NCBI GenBank assembly: GCA_946040935.1
Contig: CAMGCN010000080.1
Location: 1 to 5,742 of the forward strand
Source: an uncultured Clostridia bacterium
Lineage (GTDB): Bacteria > Bacillota > Clostridia > Oscillospirales > CAG-272
Direction of reading: 5' to 3'
DNA: 5,742 nt
The number at the start of each line of letters is the position of its first letter. Positions within the stretch are counted from its first letter, which is position 1. The notes under the pieces are model-generated. The model worked only from the letters and a program-made list of their open reading frames with translations, searched no databases and was not told the origin of the DNA. The position numbers and the translations under genes were made by a program. Positions 1-5,546 of this stretch are shown here, piece by piece.

Positions 1-322
1 TCAGCCGAAAATATCCGCCGCAGGCTTTGTGTGTTCGACTGTCTTTTGGTATACCCTCATAGACTTGATTTTCAAATATTTCTTTTTCCGAAAAATACTC
101 CCTGTAAAGCTTCATTGCCTCGCGCGATTTTTCCGGTGAAAACCCGTAAAAATCTCTGAAGGAATCAAGCAGAGGAGGCCCTATGAATTTATACAGTTCT
201 TTTCTGTCACCTGTCTTTATTCCGTATTTTTCGAGTGCGTACATAACCGAATTTGTGATTCCCAAACTCGGGTCTGTAAGAGTTCCGTCCAGGTCAAAAA
301 GTATCAACTGCCTGTTTTGCAT
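1..322 (-). CDS. HAD-superfamily hydrolase, phosphoglycolate phosphatase-like, N-terminal half (3' end cut by window)
   Basis: An open frame runs leftward from ATG at 322-320 and leaves the window after 107 codons, about half the usual length of roughly 215 residues. Residues 6-17 read LILFDLDGTLTD, HAD motif I, with D10 as the expected nucleophile and D12 as the acid/base. Residues 18-90 form the helical cap; FIGPPLLDSF at 47-56 and VYEGIP at 87-92 match the Gph/PGP-like subfamily, soluble enzymes that hydrolyse small phosphoesters. AAGGAG at 328-333 lies 5 nt before the ATG, which fixes the start. Residues 93-98 (KDSRTH) fit the family poorly, while the next KACGGYFRL fits again (see findings). 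The gene is divergent from the ABC operon and probably unrelated to it. The family is well supported; the substrate is not. Confidence 0.88.
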   Translation of the reverse strand, partial: MQNRQLILFDLDGTLTDPSLGITNSVMYALEKYGIKTGDRKELYKFIGPPLLDSFRDFYGFSPEKSREAMKLYREYFSEKEIFENQVYEGIPKDSRTHKACGGYFRL

Positions 323-350
323 ATTTTCTCCTTTGTGTTATTTAGATATT

Positions 351-378
351 ATGATAAATGAGATGTAAACTGCCTCAA
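351..378 (-). promoter_or_regulatory. Candidate sigma-A promoter for the HAD gene
   Basis: On the minus strand, TTGAGG (378-373) and TATCAT (356-351) are separated by 16 bp and would start transcription near 344, leaving a leader of about 20 nt before the HAD start codon. An overlapping alternative is TTTACA (369-364), 17 bp, TCTAAA (346-341), but it would start almost on the ribosome binding site. Neither is strong. The first is preferred only because of leader length. Confidence 0.3.
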
Positions 379-416
379 TAAAATAGGGTGTTCCCGATTT
401 TTCCTGTCTTGAGGCA
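371..416. repeat. 8-bp inverted repeat with 30-nt loop
   Basis: TGCCTCAA (371-378) and TTGAGGCA (409-416) are perfect reverse complements. The loop holds a small GGG/CCC stem (GGGTGTTCCC). The left arm overlaps the candidate -35 of the HAD promoter, so this could be an operator or, on the minus strand, a structure just upstream of the start site. No T-run follows on either strand, so it is not an intrinsic terminator. Confidence 0.45.
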
Positions 417-466
417 TGCTCTTGTTTTGAGACAGAGTCTTATACTGCCGCTGACATGCTTTTGTT
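415..466. repeat. 12-bp imperfect direct repeat, 40-bp period
   Basis: CATGCTCTTGTT (415-426) and CATGCTTTTGTT (455-466) differ at one base and start exactly 40 bp apart, close to four helical turns. Both lie between the divergent promoters, so they could be paired binding sites for a regulator. Chance similarity in AT-rich DNA cannot be excluded. Confidence 0.4.
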
Positions 467-479
467 AACTTTCAGTTAA
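465..479. repeat. Short palindrome TTAACT-TTC-AGTTAA
   Basis: There is a perfect 6-bp inverted repeat with a 3-bp centre about 40 bp upstream of the -35 of the ABC operon promoter. It overlaps the end of the second direct-repeat copy and a weaker possible promoter (TTGTTA 462-467, 16 bp, TATAAC 484-489). It may be an activator or repressor site; function is unproven. Confidence 0.35.
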
Positions 480-519
480 AAATTATAACATGGCAAAGAC
501 AAAAAAGCAATTATCGCTA

Positions 520-548
520 TTTACAAATATACATTGGCGCGATATAAT
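520..548 (+). promoter_or_regulatory. Sigma-A promoter of the five-gene ABC operon
   Basis: TTTACA (520-525, 5/6 match to TTGACA), a 17-bp spacer and a perfect TATAAT (543-548) form a near-consensus housekeeping promoter. Transcription should start near 555, giving a leader of about 75 nt before the ATG at 632. It is by far the best promoter in the window and the only strong one facing the operon. The gene junctions downstream are too short to need others. Confidence 0.8.
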
Positions 549-570
549 GTAGTTGATATGATATTACATT
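546..570. promoter_or_regulatory. Operator-like dyad over the -10 and start site
   Basis: AATGTA (546-551) and TACATT (565-570) are perfect reverse complements, 13 bp apart and centred at 558. They cover the end of the -10 box and the predicted start site. A dyad placed here typically serves a dimeric repressor. No repressor gene is visible in the window, so the regulator family cannot be named. Confidence 0.45.
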
Positions 571-618
571 CTACTTTCCGCAGGTGTTTTTTCGATAAGC
601 CGACATATAGAAGTATCT

Positions 619-625
619 AAAGGAG
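619..625 (+). promoter_or_regulatory. Ribosome binding site of the first ABC ATPase gene
   Basis: AAAGGAG lies 6 nt before the ATG at 632. It is a strong Shine-Dalgarno match at good spacing and fixes the start of the operon's first gene. Confidence 0.85.
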
Positions 626-631
626 AAAAAC

Positions 632-1543
632 ATGGAAAACGTAATAGAAATAAAAAATCTGAACAAATCGTTTGGGGACATAAAGGCGGTAAACGATTTG
701 AGTTTTCGTGTAAAGGCGGGCGAGCTTTTCGCGTTTCTCGGTGTAAACGGCGCAGGTAAAAGTACGACTATCTCAATCTTGTGCGGACAGCTTGAGCGCG
801 ACTCGGGGACTGTCGAGGTTTGCGGAAAGGACGCAGGCAAATCACTTAACGATATAAAACGCAAGTTGGGCGTTGTCTTTCAGTCGTCGGTGCTTGACAG
901 TGCGCTGTCGGTTAAGGATAATCTGAAAATCCGCGCATCCCTTTACGGTATGAGCAGTGAGGAAATTACAGAGCGGCTTGAATATCTCGATTCGCTTCTC
1001 GGAATAAAAGAGCTGTATTCCCGTCCGGTAGGAAAGCTTTCGGGCGGTCAGCGCAGGCGTATCGATATCGCACGCGCTCTCATACACAGTCCCGAAATAC
1101 TGATACTTGATGAGCCGACGACCGGCCTTGATCCACAGACGAGAAAGCTTTTGTGGGATGTTATATATAAAATGAGAGCAGAAGACAACATGACTGTTTT
1201 TCTGACTACCCACTATATGGAAGAGGCGGCAGACGCAGACTATGTTGTGATTATTGACGGCGGAAAGATTGCCGCGGAGGGGACTCCTCTTGAGCTCAAA
1301 AATACATATACGGGCGATTTCATAACTATGTACGGCACAGACGAAGAAAAAATCAAGTCTCTCGGTATACCGTATGAAAAACTGCACGGCGCATTCAGAA
1401 TTCAAGTGAAAAACACCGCCGCCGCGACCGAGCTTATAATAAAAAAGCCCGAGCTTTTCGGCGACTTTGAGATAACTAAAGGAAAAATGGACGATGTGTT
1501 TCTTGCGGTTACCGGTAAGAAACTGACGGGAGAAAATGAATAA
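632..1543 (+). CDS. ABC transporter ATP-binding protein, DrrA/CcmA-like (exporter 1)
   Basis: This 303-residue cytoplasmic ATPase powers an ABC-2 type exporter. All nucleotide-binding motifs are canonical: Walker A GVNGAGKST at 37-45, Q-loop glutamine Q84, signature LSGGQ at 136-140, Walker B LILD ending at D160 with catalytic E161, D-loop GLD at 165-167 and switch histidine H194. Residues after about 215 form a C-terminal extension ending in MDDVFLAVTG (286-295), the type of tail seen in DrrA-like subunits. The length is normal for that group. The stop overlaps the start of the next gene (TAATG), so ATPase and permease are translationally coupled and very probably form one complex. DrrA-type systems export drugs, antibiotics or lipids; the substrate here is unknown. 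Confidence 0.95.
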   Translation: MENVIEIKNLNKSFGDIKAVNDLSFRVKAGELFAFLGVNGAGKSTTISILCGQLERDSGTVEVCGKDAGKSLNDIKRKLGVVFQSSVLDSALSVKDNLKIRASLYGMSSEEITERLEYLDSLLGIKELYSRPVGKLSGGQRRRIDIARALIHSPEILILDEPTTGLDPQTRKLLWDVIYKMRAEDNMTVFLTTHYMEEAADADYVVIIDGGKIAAEGTPLELKNTYTGDFITMYGTDEEKIKSLGIPYEKLHGAFRIQVKNTAAATELIIKKPELFGDFEITKGKMDDVFLAVTGKKLTGENE

Positions 1544-2439
1544 TGACAGGAATTGGTGCTCTTATCAAACGCAATTGCAAATTGTTTTTCAAGGACAAGG
1601 GAATGTTTTTTACGTCGCTTATCACGCCGATGATACTTTTGGTGTTATACGCCACGTTCCTTGCAAAAGTATACCGCGACAGCTTTGCCGCGTCTTTGCC
1701 TGCCGGATTTTCAGCAGATGACGCGCTGATAGGCGGAATGGTGGGCGGACAGCTCGTTTCCTCTCTTTTGGCTGTCAGCTGTGTGACGGTTGCCTTTTGC
1801 ACAAACCTGCTTATGGTACAGGACAAGGTGAGCGGCGCACGCCGCGATTTGACGGTGACGCCGGTAAAAAGCTCGACTCTGGCTCTCGGGTATTTTATGT
1901 CAAGCGCGCTTTCCACGCTTATTGTTTGCTATTCGGCTTTTGCCGTATGCCTTGTTTATATTTACTTTGTGGGTTGGTATCTCACACTTGCCGATATTGC
2001 GGCGATTATTCTCGATATATTTATGCTGTCGCTTTTCGGCACGGCGCTCTCGTCTATTATCAACTCCTTTCTGTCTTCTCAAGGGCAGATGTCGGCGGTA
2101 GGTACGATAGTCAGCGCCGGCTACGGATTTATATGCGGCGCATATATGCCCATATATAATTTCGGAAAGGGGCTTCAGCGTGTCCTCTCTTTCCTGCCGG
2201 GAACATACGGCACCTCGCTTATCAAAAATCACATGCTTCGCGGCGTTTTTGAAGAAATGAGCGCGGTGGGTTTCCCTGCCGAAGTGACAGAAGGCATTAA
2301 GGACGGTATCGACTGCAATATACGATTTTTTGATAATAAGGTTCAAACGGGTGTAATGGCTCTCGTATTCGGCGGCTCGGTGGTTTTACTCATTGGGATA
2401 TATATTTTGATATATTCATTAAGAAAGAAAAAGGTTTAA
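1543..2439 (+). CDS. ABC-2 type transporter permease, six-helix (exporter 1)
   Basis: This 298-residue integral membrane protein is the likely partner of the preceding ATPase. Hydrophobic segments lie at about 22-42, 64-92, 112-142, 148-176, 182-206 and 270-292, the six-helix layout of ABC-2 permeases. The stretch RRDLTVTPVKSSTLALGYF (100-118) is the typical region between helices 2 and 3. A long outer loop at about 207-269, containing FLPGTYGTSL, precedes the last helix, and the basic tail RKKK should be cytoplasmic. A dimer would be needed for a full transporter. The ATG overlaps the upstream stop by one base, and GGGAG at 1528-1532 is a weak, rather distant ribosome site, so translation probably depends on coupling. 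The family is clear; the cargo is not. Confidence 0.93.
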   Translation: MTGIGALIKRNCKLFFKDKGMFFTSLITPMILLVLYATFLAKVYRDSFAASLPAGFSADDALIGGMVGGQLVSSLLAVSCVTVAFCTNLLMVQDKVSGARRDLTVTPVKSSTLALGYFMSSALSTLIVCYSAFAVCLVYIYFVGWYLTLADIAAIILDIFMLSLFGTALSSIINSFLSSQGQMSAVGTIVSAGYGFICGAYMPIYNFGKGLQRVLSFLPGTYGTSLIKNHMLRGVFEEMSAVGFPAEVTEGIKDGIDCNIRFFDNKVQTGVMALVFGGSVVLLIGIYILIYSLRKKKV

Positions 2440-2444
2440 AGGAG
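2438..2444 (+). promoter_or_regulatory. Ribosome binding site of the second ABC ATPase gene
   Basis: AAAGGAG begins within the stop codon of the upstream permease gene and lies 7 nt before the ATG at 2452. The second exporter module thus has its own strong initiation site and is not coupled by overlap to the first. Confidence 0.8.
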
Positions 2445-2451
2445 AAATGTT

Positions 2452-3159
2452 ATGCTGAAAATCGAACATCTGAACAAAAAATACGGGGACAAAAAAGCGG
2501 TCGACGACCTTTGTTTGCACATACTCCCCGGGGAGATATACGGTTTTATCGGTCACAACGGAGCAGGTAAGACTACCACTCTCAAAGCATGCGCCGGAAT
2601 TCTCGATTTTGATTCGGGCGAGATTACCGTAGACGGTATAAAAATGAAAAACGATCTTCTCGCCTGCAAAAAGAAAATCGCGTACATACCCGATAATCCC
2701 GACCTATATGAATTTATGACGGGAAATCAGTTTTTGAACTTTGTCGCCGATATTTTCGGCGTGGGCGAAAAGGATAGAAAAGAGAGAATCGACTCTTTAG
2801 CCGAAACTTTTGAAATAAAAAAGAACCTATCCGACGCCATTTCAGCTTATTCGCACGGCATGAAGCAAAAGCTCGCCATAATATCCGCCTGGATACACGA
2901 GCCGCAGCTCATCATGATGGATGAGCCGTTTGTCGGACTCGACCCGAAGGCTTCTCATATCCTTAAGCAGATGATGCGTGAAGCGTGCGAAAAGGGAAGC
3001 GCGATATTCTTCTCCACTCACGTTCTCGAGGTTGCGGAAAAGCTCTGTGATAAAGTCGCTATAATCAAGCAGGGCAGGCTCATCAAGAGCGGTACTATGG
3101 ATGAGGTAAAGGGGGACGATTCCCTCGAGGAAGTTTTCTTGGAGCTGGAGGGTGAATAA
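2452..3159 (+). CDS. ABC transporter ATP-binding protein, EcsA-like (exporter 2)
   Basis: This is a compact 235-residue ATPase with Walker A GHNGAGKT at 34-41, Walker B LIMMDEP at 153-159 (D157, catalytic E158), D-loop GLD at 162-164 and switch histidine H190. Two motifs differ from the textbook form: the Q-loop position reads IPD (D81 in place of glutamine), and the signature is YSHGMKQ at 133-139 instead of LSGGQ. Both variants are familiar in DrrA/EcsA-type subunits, so the protein should still be active. The C-terminus ends in SLEEVFLELEGE without the long extension of the first ATPase. Its stop overlaps the next start (TAATG), pairing it with the large permease. It acts at the inner face of the membrane; the substrate is unknown. 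Confidence 0.95.
   Translation: MLKIEHLNKKYGDKKAVDDLCLHILPGEIYGFIGHNGAGKTTTLKACAGILDFDSGEITVDGIKMKNDLLACKKKIAYIPDNPDLYEFMTGNQFLNFVADIFGVGEKDRKERIDSLAETFEIKKNLSDAISAYSHGMKQKLAIISAWIHEPQLIMMDEPFVGLDPKASHILKQMMREACEKGSAIFFSTHVLEVAEKLCDKVAIIKQGRLIKSGTMDEVKGDDSLEEVFLELEGE
3147..3151 (+). promoter_or_regulatory. Ribosome binding site of the large permease gene
   Basis: GGAGG, inside the 3' end of the ATPase gene, lies 7 nt before the ATG at 3159. Together with the one-base TAATG overlap it supports this start and coupled translation. Confidence 0.75.
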
Positions 3160-4745
3160 TGTTTAAGGCTCTGTTAAAAAAACAGTTTATGGAGATAAAT
3201 TCATGGCTGCTTCAAGATAAAAAGAGCGGAAAACGGCGCAGCGTCGGCGGAATGGTTTTTCTGATTGCCGTATATGCTGTTCTTTTCGCTTCTCTCGGAG
3301 TTTTCTTTTACGGTACAGGCTTAACCCTTTGTGCACCTATGACAGAATTAGGCTTGAGTTGGTTTTACTTTGCCGTGATGGGCCTTTTGTCGGTACTGCT
3401 CGGTGCTTTCGGCAGTGTTTTCAATACCTTTGCGACCCTCTACAAGGCAAAGGACAATGAACTTTTGCTGTCAATGCCTATACCGCCCGTCTGTATTCTC
3501 GCCTCGCGTCTTTTAGGTGTGTGGTTCTGGAGCTTTATATATGTTGCGCTGGTGTTTGTTCCCGCGTTGCTTGCTTACTTAACTGTCGGCGCGTTTTCCG
3601 TTTCCGCCGCTGTGTCGGGCGTTTTGGTAATGCTTCTCATTTCTGTTTTCGTTCTGACTCTTTCCTGTATTCTCGGCTGGGTTGTCGCGAAAATCAGTAC
3701 AAAGCTCAAAAACAAAAGCATAGTTACGGTACTTCTTTCACTTTTGTTTATAGGCTTATACTACGTAGGATACTCAAAGGCTTACGCAGTTTTACAGGCG
3801 CTTATTGAGAACGCTTCCTTTGTCGGTGAAAAAGTCAGAGGCGCGGCATATCCGCTCTACCTTATGGGCGACGCCGCAACGGGTAATTTTCTCTCCCTTG
3901 TTTTGTTCTCTTTAATGATAATTTTCCTTTTCGCGATAGTATATTTCCTGATGAGCCGAAGCTTTATCAAAATGGCAACGGCAAATAATACGGCGGCAAG
4001 GACTAAAGAGAAAAAGTCCCGCATAAAGGCAAGAGGACTTAAAGGCGCGCTTTTGATAAAAGAATTCAGGCGTTTTGTCTCAAGTCCCGTATATATGCTG
4101 AACTGCGGTCTCGGAACTGTTATAATACCTGTTTTGGGTATTTTCGCACTGATAAAAAGAGATATGATAGGCGAAGTCGCCGTATTTTTGGGCTCGGACG
4201 CCGCTGCTTTGCTCGCGTGCGCCGCTATGTGTATGGCAGCTTCGATGAACGACATTACCGCGCCCTCTGTCTCGCTCGAGGGAAAGCATCTGTGGATTTT
4301 GCAGACTTTGCCTATACCCTCTCATCTGCCGCTTTTCGCAAAGCTGAAGACTCACCTTATAGTCACATCGATACCCGTGCTTGTCTGTGCGCTCTGCCTT
4401 TCCGTTGCGTTTAGCTTTTCGGCTTTTGACGGGATAATGACAGTCGTGGTTTCCGAGCTGTTCGTTGTCCTTAATGCTTCCTTCGGTCTTTTCGTGAATC
4501 TGAAAATGCCGAATCTTAAATGGACGGATGAGACTGTGCCCGTAAAGCAGAGCCTCGGTGTTTTGCTCACCCTCTTCGGCGGCTGGATTCTTATTATTGC
4601 GCTCGGCGCTTTGTACTTCGCCGTTAACTCGTTTATAGCGGCTCGGGTATATATGATTGTTTGTGCGTCTCTCTTTGCCGCTCTGTCTCTTGCGCTTGTT
4701 TTATGGATAAAGAAAAAAGGAAGCAGGATTTTCGCCACATTGTAA
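3159..4745 (+). CDS. Large ABC transporter permease, about 12 helices, internally duplicated (exporter 2)
   Basis: This 528-residue membrane protein is the partner of the EcsA-like ATPase. Hydrophobic segments fall in two groups of six: about 31-53, 66-90, 118-142, 148-177, 187-208 and 243-266, then 311-333, 340-362, 398-422, 424-447, 464-490 and 494-517. A basic cytoplasmic linker at about 268-306 (RTKEKKSRIK and neighbours) separates them. Each half carries a similar helix-connecting motif, LLLSMPIPP at 102-110 and WILQTLPIPSH at 379-389, so the protein looks like a fused dimer of a six-helix unit. Length and the EGKHLWILQTLPIP motif resemble large Bacillota permeases grouped, as I recall, in PF16949; that assignment is unchecked. 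One chain could supply the whole membrane pore, unlike the half-size permease of exporter 1. Substrate unknown. Confidence 0.9.
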   Translation: MFKALLKKQFMEINSWLLQDKKSGKRRSVGGMVFLIAVYAVLFASLGVFFYGTGLTLCAPMTELGLSWFYFAVMGLLSVLLGAFGSVFNTFATLYKAKDNELLLSMPIPPVCILASRLLGVWFWSFIYVALVFVPALLAYLTVGAFSVSAAVSGVLVMLLISVFVLTLSCILGWVVAKISTKLKNKSIVTVLLSLLFIGLYYVGYSKAYAVLQALIENASFVGEKVRGAAYPLYLMGDAATGNFLSLVLFSLMIIFLFAIVYFLMSRSFIKMATANNTAARTKEKKSRIKARGLKGALLIKEFRRFVSSPVYMLNCGLGTVIIPVLGIFALIKRDMIGEVAVFLGSDAAALLACAAMCMAASMNDITAPSVSLEGKHLWILQTLPIPSHLPLFAKLKTHLIVTSIPVLVCALCLSVAFSFSAFDGIMTVVVSELFVVLNASFGLFVNLKMPNLKWTDETVPVKQSLGVLLTLFGGWILIIALGALYFAVNSFIAARVYMIVCASLFAALSLALVLWIKKKGSRIFATL

Positions 4746-4748
4746 ATT

Positions 4749-4752
4749 AGGA
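4749..4752 (+). promoter_or_regulatory. Weak ribosome binding site that decides the CmpB-like start
   Basis: AGGA lies 9 nt before ATG 4762 but only 3 nt before the in-frame TTG 4756. The spacing favours the ATG. This is the weakest ribosome site in the operon, so lower translation of the last gene is possible. Confidence 0.55.
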
Positions 4753-4761
4753 TGTTTGAAA

Positions 4762-5298
4762 ATGGATGAAGTAAAAGAAAAGACTCTGTATGACAAATTT
4801 GCCTTTTGTGCGCTGATATTTTGGTTCAGCGGAGTTTTCGGTTTTATTTATGAGGAACTGTTTTACCGTATTGACCTCGGTTATTTTGTCAAGCGCGGTA
4901 CTACCTTCGGCCCGTGGATTCCCATTTACGGGTTTGGAGGAGTGTTGATTTTCCTTCTGTCACAGCGCTTTAAGCGCTTTCCACCTGCGGTATTTGCACT
5001 TTCCGCGCTGATAAGCGGAGTGCTTGAGTTTGCGACAGGTTATGTGATTTATGAATTTCGGCATACGAGACTGTGGGACTATAATACCGAGATGTGGAAC
5101 TGGGGAAACGTCGGAGGCTTTATCTGCGCCCGTTCGGTTATATTTTTCGGCGCGTCGGGACTTATACTCCTCTATGCTGTAAATCCAATATTGGAAAGTG
5201 TGAAAAAACGTATTTCGGACAAAGCGTTCGCCGCGGCGGCGCTTGCGCCGGCGTCGCTCTTTGTACTCGATATTTGCCTCGCTTTGTCTTTGAAATGA
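4762..5298 (+). CDS. Putative ABC transporter permease, CmpB / PF06541 family membrane protein
   Basis: This is a 178-residue protein from ATG 4762; an upstream TTG at 4756 would add two residues but sits too close to the ribosome site. Five hydrophobic segments lie at about 13-34, 49-68, 75-98, 120-138 and 155-175. Family hallmarks are visible: the acidic pair E31-E32 at the end of helix 1, FGPWIPIYGFGG at 49-60, LEFATGYVIYE at 88-98, and RLWDYN at 104-109 followed by a Trp/Gly-rich stretch. These match PF06541 (COG4905), named 'putative ABC-transporter type IV', a family without a firmly established biochemical role. It lies 16 nt after the large permease gene and ends the operon, so it may assist one or both exporters. 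The family is confident; the function is open. Confidence 0.9.
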   Translation: MDEVKEKTLYDKFAFCALIFWFSGVFGFIYEELFYRIDLGYFVKRGTTFGPWIPIYGFGGVLIFLLSQRFKRFPPAVFALSALISGVLEFATGYVIYEFRHTRLWDYNTEMWNWGNVGGFICARSVIFFGASGLILLYAVNPILESVKKRISDKAFAAAALAPASLFVLDICLALSLK

Positions 5299-5323
5299 TG
5301 TTAAATTTAATATTCAACGGATG

Positions 5324-5343
5324 ATTTTGTGCCGCCGCAAAAT
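5324..5343. repeat. Small hairpin downstream of the operon
   Basis: ATTTTGTG (5324-5331) and CGCAAAAT (5336-5343) pair over 8 bp, with one G-U pair, around a CCGC tetraloop. No T-run follows on either strand, so it is not a canonical terminator. It could stabilise the 3' end of the operon mRNA. Confidence 0.4.
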
Positions 5344-5357
5344 TCCGATGTGGACCT

Positions 5358-5375
5358 AAACCGACACAGGTTTTT
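5358..5375 (+). terminator. Weak candidate terminator of the ABC operon
   Basis: AAACC (5358-5362) and GGTTT (5369-5373) form a 5-bp stem around a 6-nt loop, running into TTTTT (5371-5375). It is the only stem plus T-run found between the operon's last stop and the tRNA cluster on the plus strand, but the stem is short and AT-rich. Termination here may be leaky or Rho-dependent. Confidence 0.25.
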
Positions 5376-5487
5376 GATTGCTTTGAGCAACGAATTCGCT
5401 TTTCTCTCCATGCTGTGCACTTTTCAAAATGAGTTTTCCATCATTTTCAATCTTTGAACAGTCAGTTTTTATTATACAACTTATCAA
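5376..5487. other. Non-coding AT-rich spacer
   Basis: No credible gene is seen. It contains the palindrome CGAATTCG (5391-5398), a TTGCT-TTG-AGCAA mini-hairpin (5378-5390) and AAAATGA/TCATTTT (5426-5432 and 5441-5447). None is followed by a T-run, and none has an evident role. Confidence 0.6.
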
Positions 5488-5546
5488 TTTTCACTATTCA
5501 CTATTATTTCCAAAGCCCCAAAGGCAAGTTTAGTGAAAAGTGAAGA
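5488..5546. repeat. Imperfect 15-bp inverted repeat of TCACT/AGTGA units
   Basis: TTTTCACTATTCACT (5488-5502) pairs with AGTGAAAAGTGAAGA (5532-5546) at 13 of 15 positions. Each arm is itself a short tandem of TTCACT-like or AGTGAA-like units. The loop encloses the first copy of the CCCCAAAG arm, so this repeat is interleaved with the 17-bp inverted repeat described next. It could be a remnant of a small palindromic element. Confidence 0.5.

Noticed and set aside
1..60. Stop codon (TGA on the minus strand, 3-1) as the end of the HAD gene
   Set aside because: It is in a different frame from the DLDGT reading frame, which stays open to the window edge.
183..368. 61-codon plus-strand open frame
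   Set aside because: It is antisense to the HAD gene and its promoter region; DLDGT and cap motifs support the minus strand.
549..631. Riboswitch, T-box or attenuator in the operon leader
   Set aside because: The leader is only about 75 nt, lacks a T-box or known aptamer motif, and the T-run at 586-591 has no stable stem before it.
571..864. 97-codon minus-strand open frame reaching into the operon leader
   Set aside because: It is mostly antisense to the ATPase 5' end and its peptide mirrors the Walker A region; there is no independent coding evidence.
842..1405. 187-codon minus-strand open frame
   Set aside because: It lies antisense inside the first ABC ATPase gene, has no recognisable family or ribosome site, and the plus-strand protein has every expected motif.
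4352..4738. Minus-strand open frames under the large permease, and similar ones at 3857-4255 and 4080-4355
   Set aside because: They are antisense shadows of a well-supported membrane protein gene, with no motifs or ribosome sites.
4756..4761. TTG 4756 as start of the CmpB-like gene
   Set aside because: Only 3 nt separate it from AGGA, against 9 nt for ATG 4762; the two extra residues carry no family signal.
5426..5447. AAAATGA/TCATTTT hairpin as a terminator
   Set aside because: The stem is 7 bp, AT-only except for one pair, and no T-run follows on either strand.
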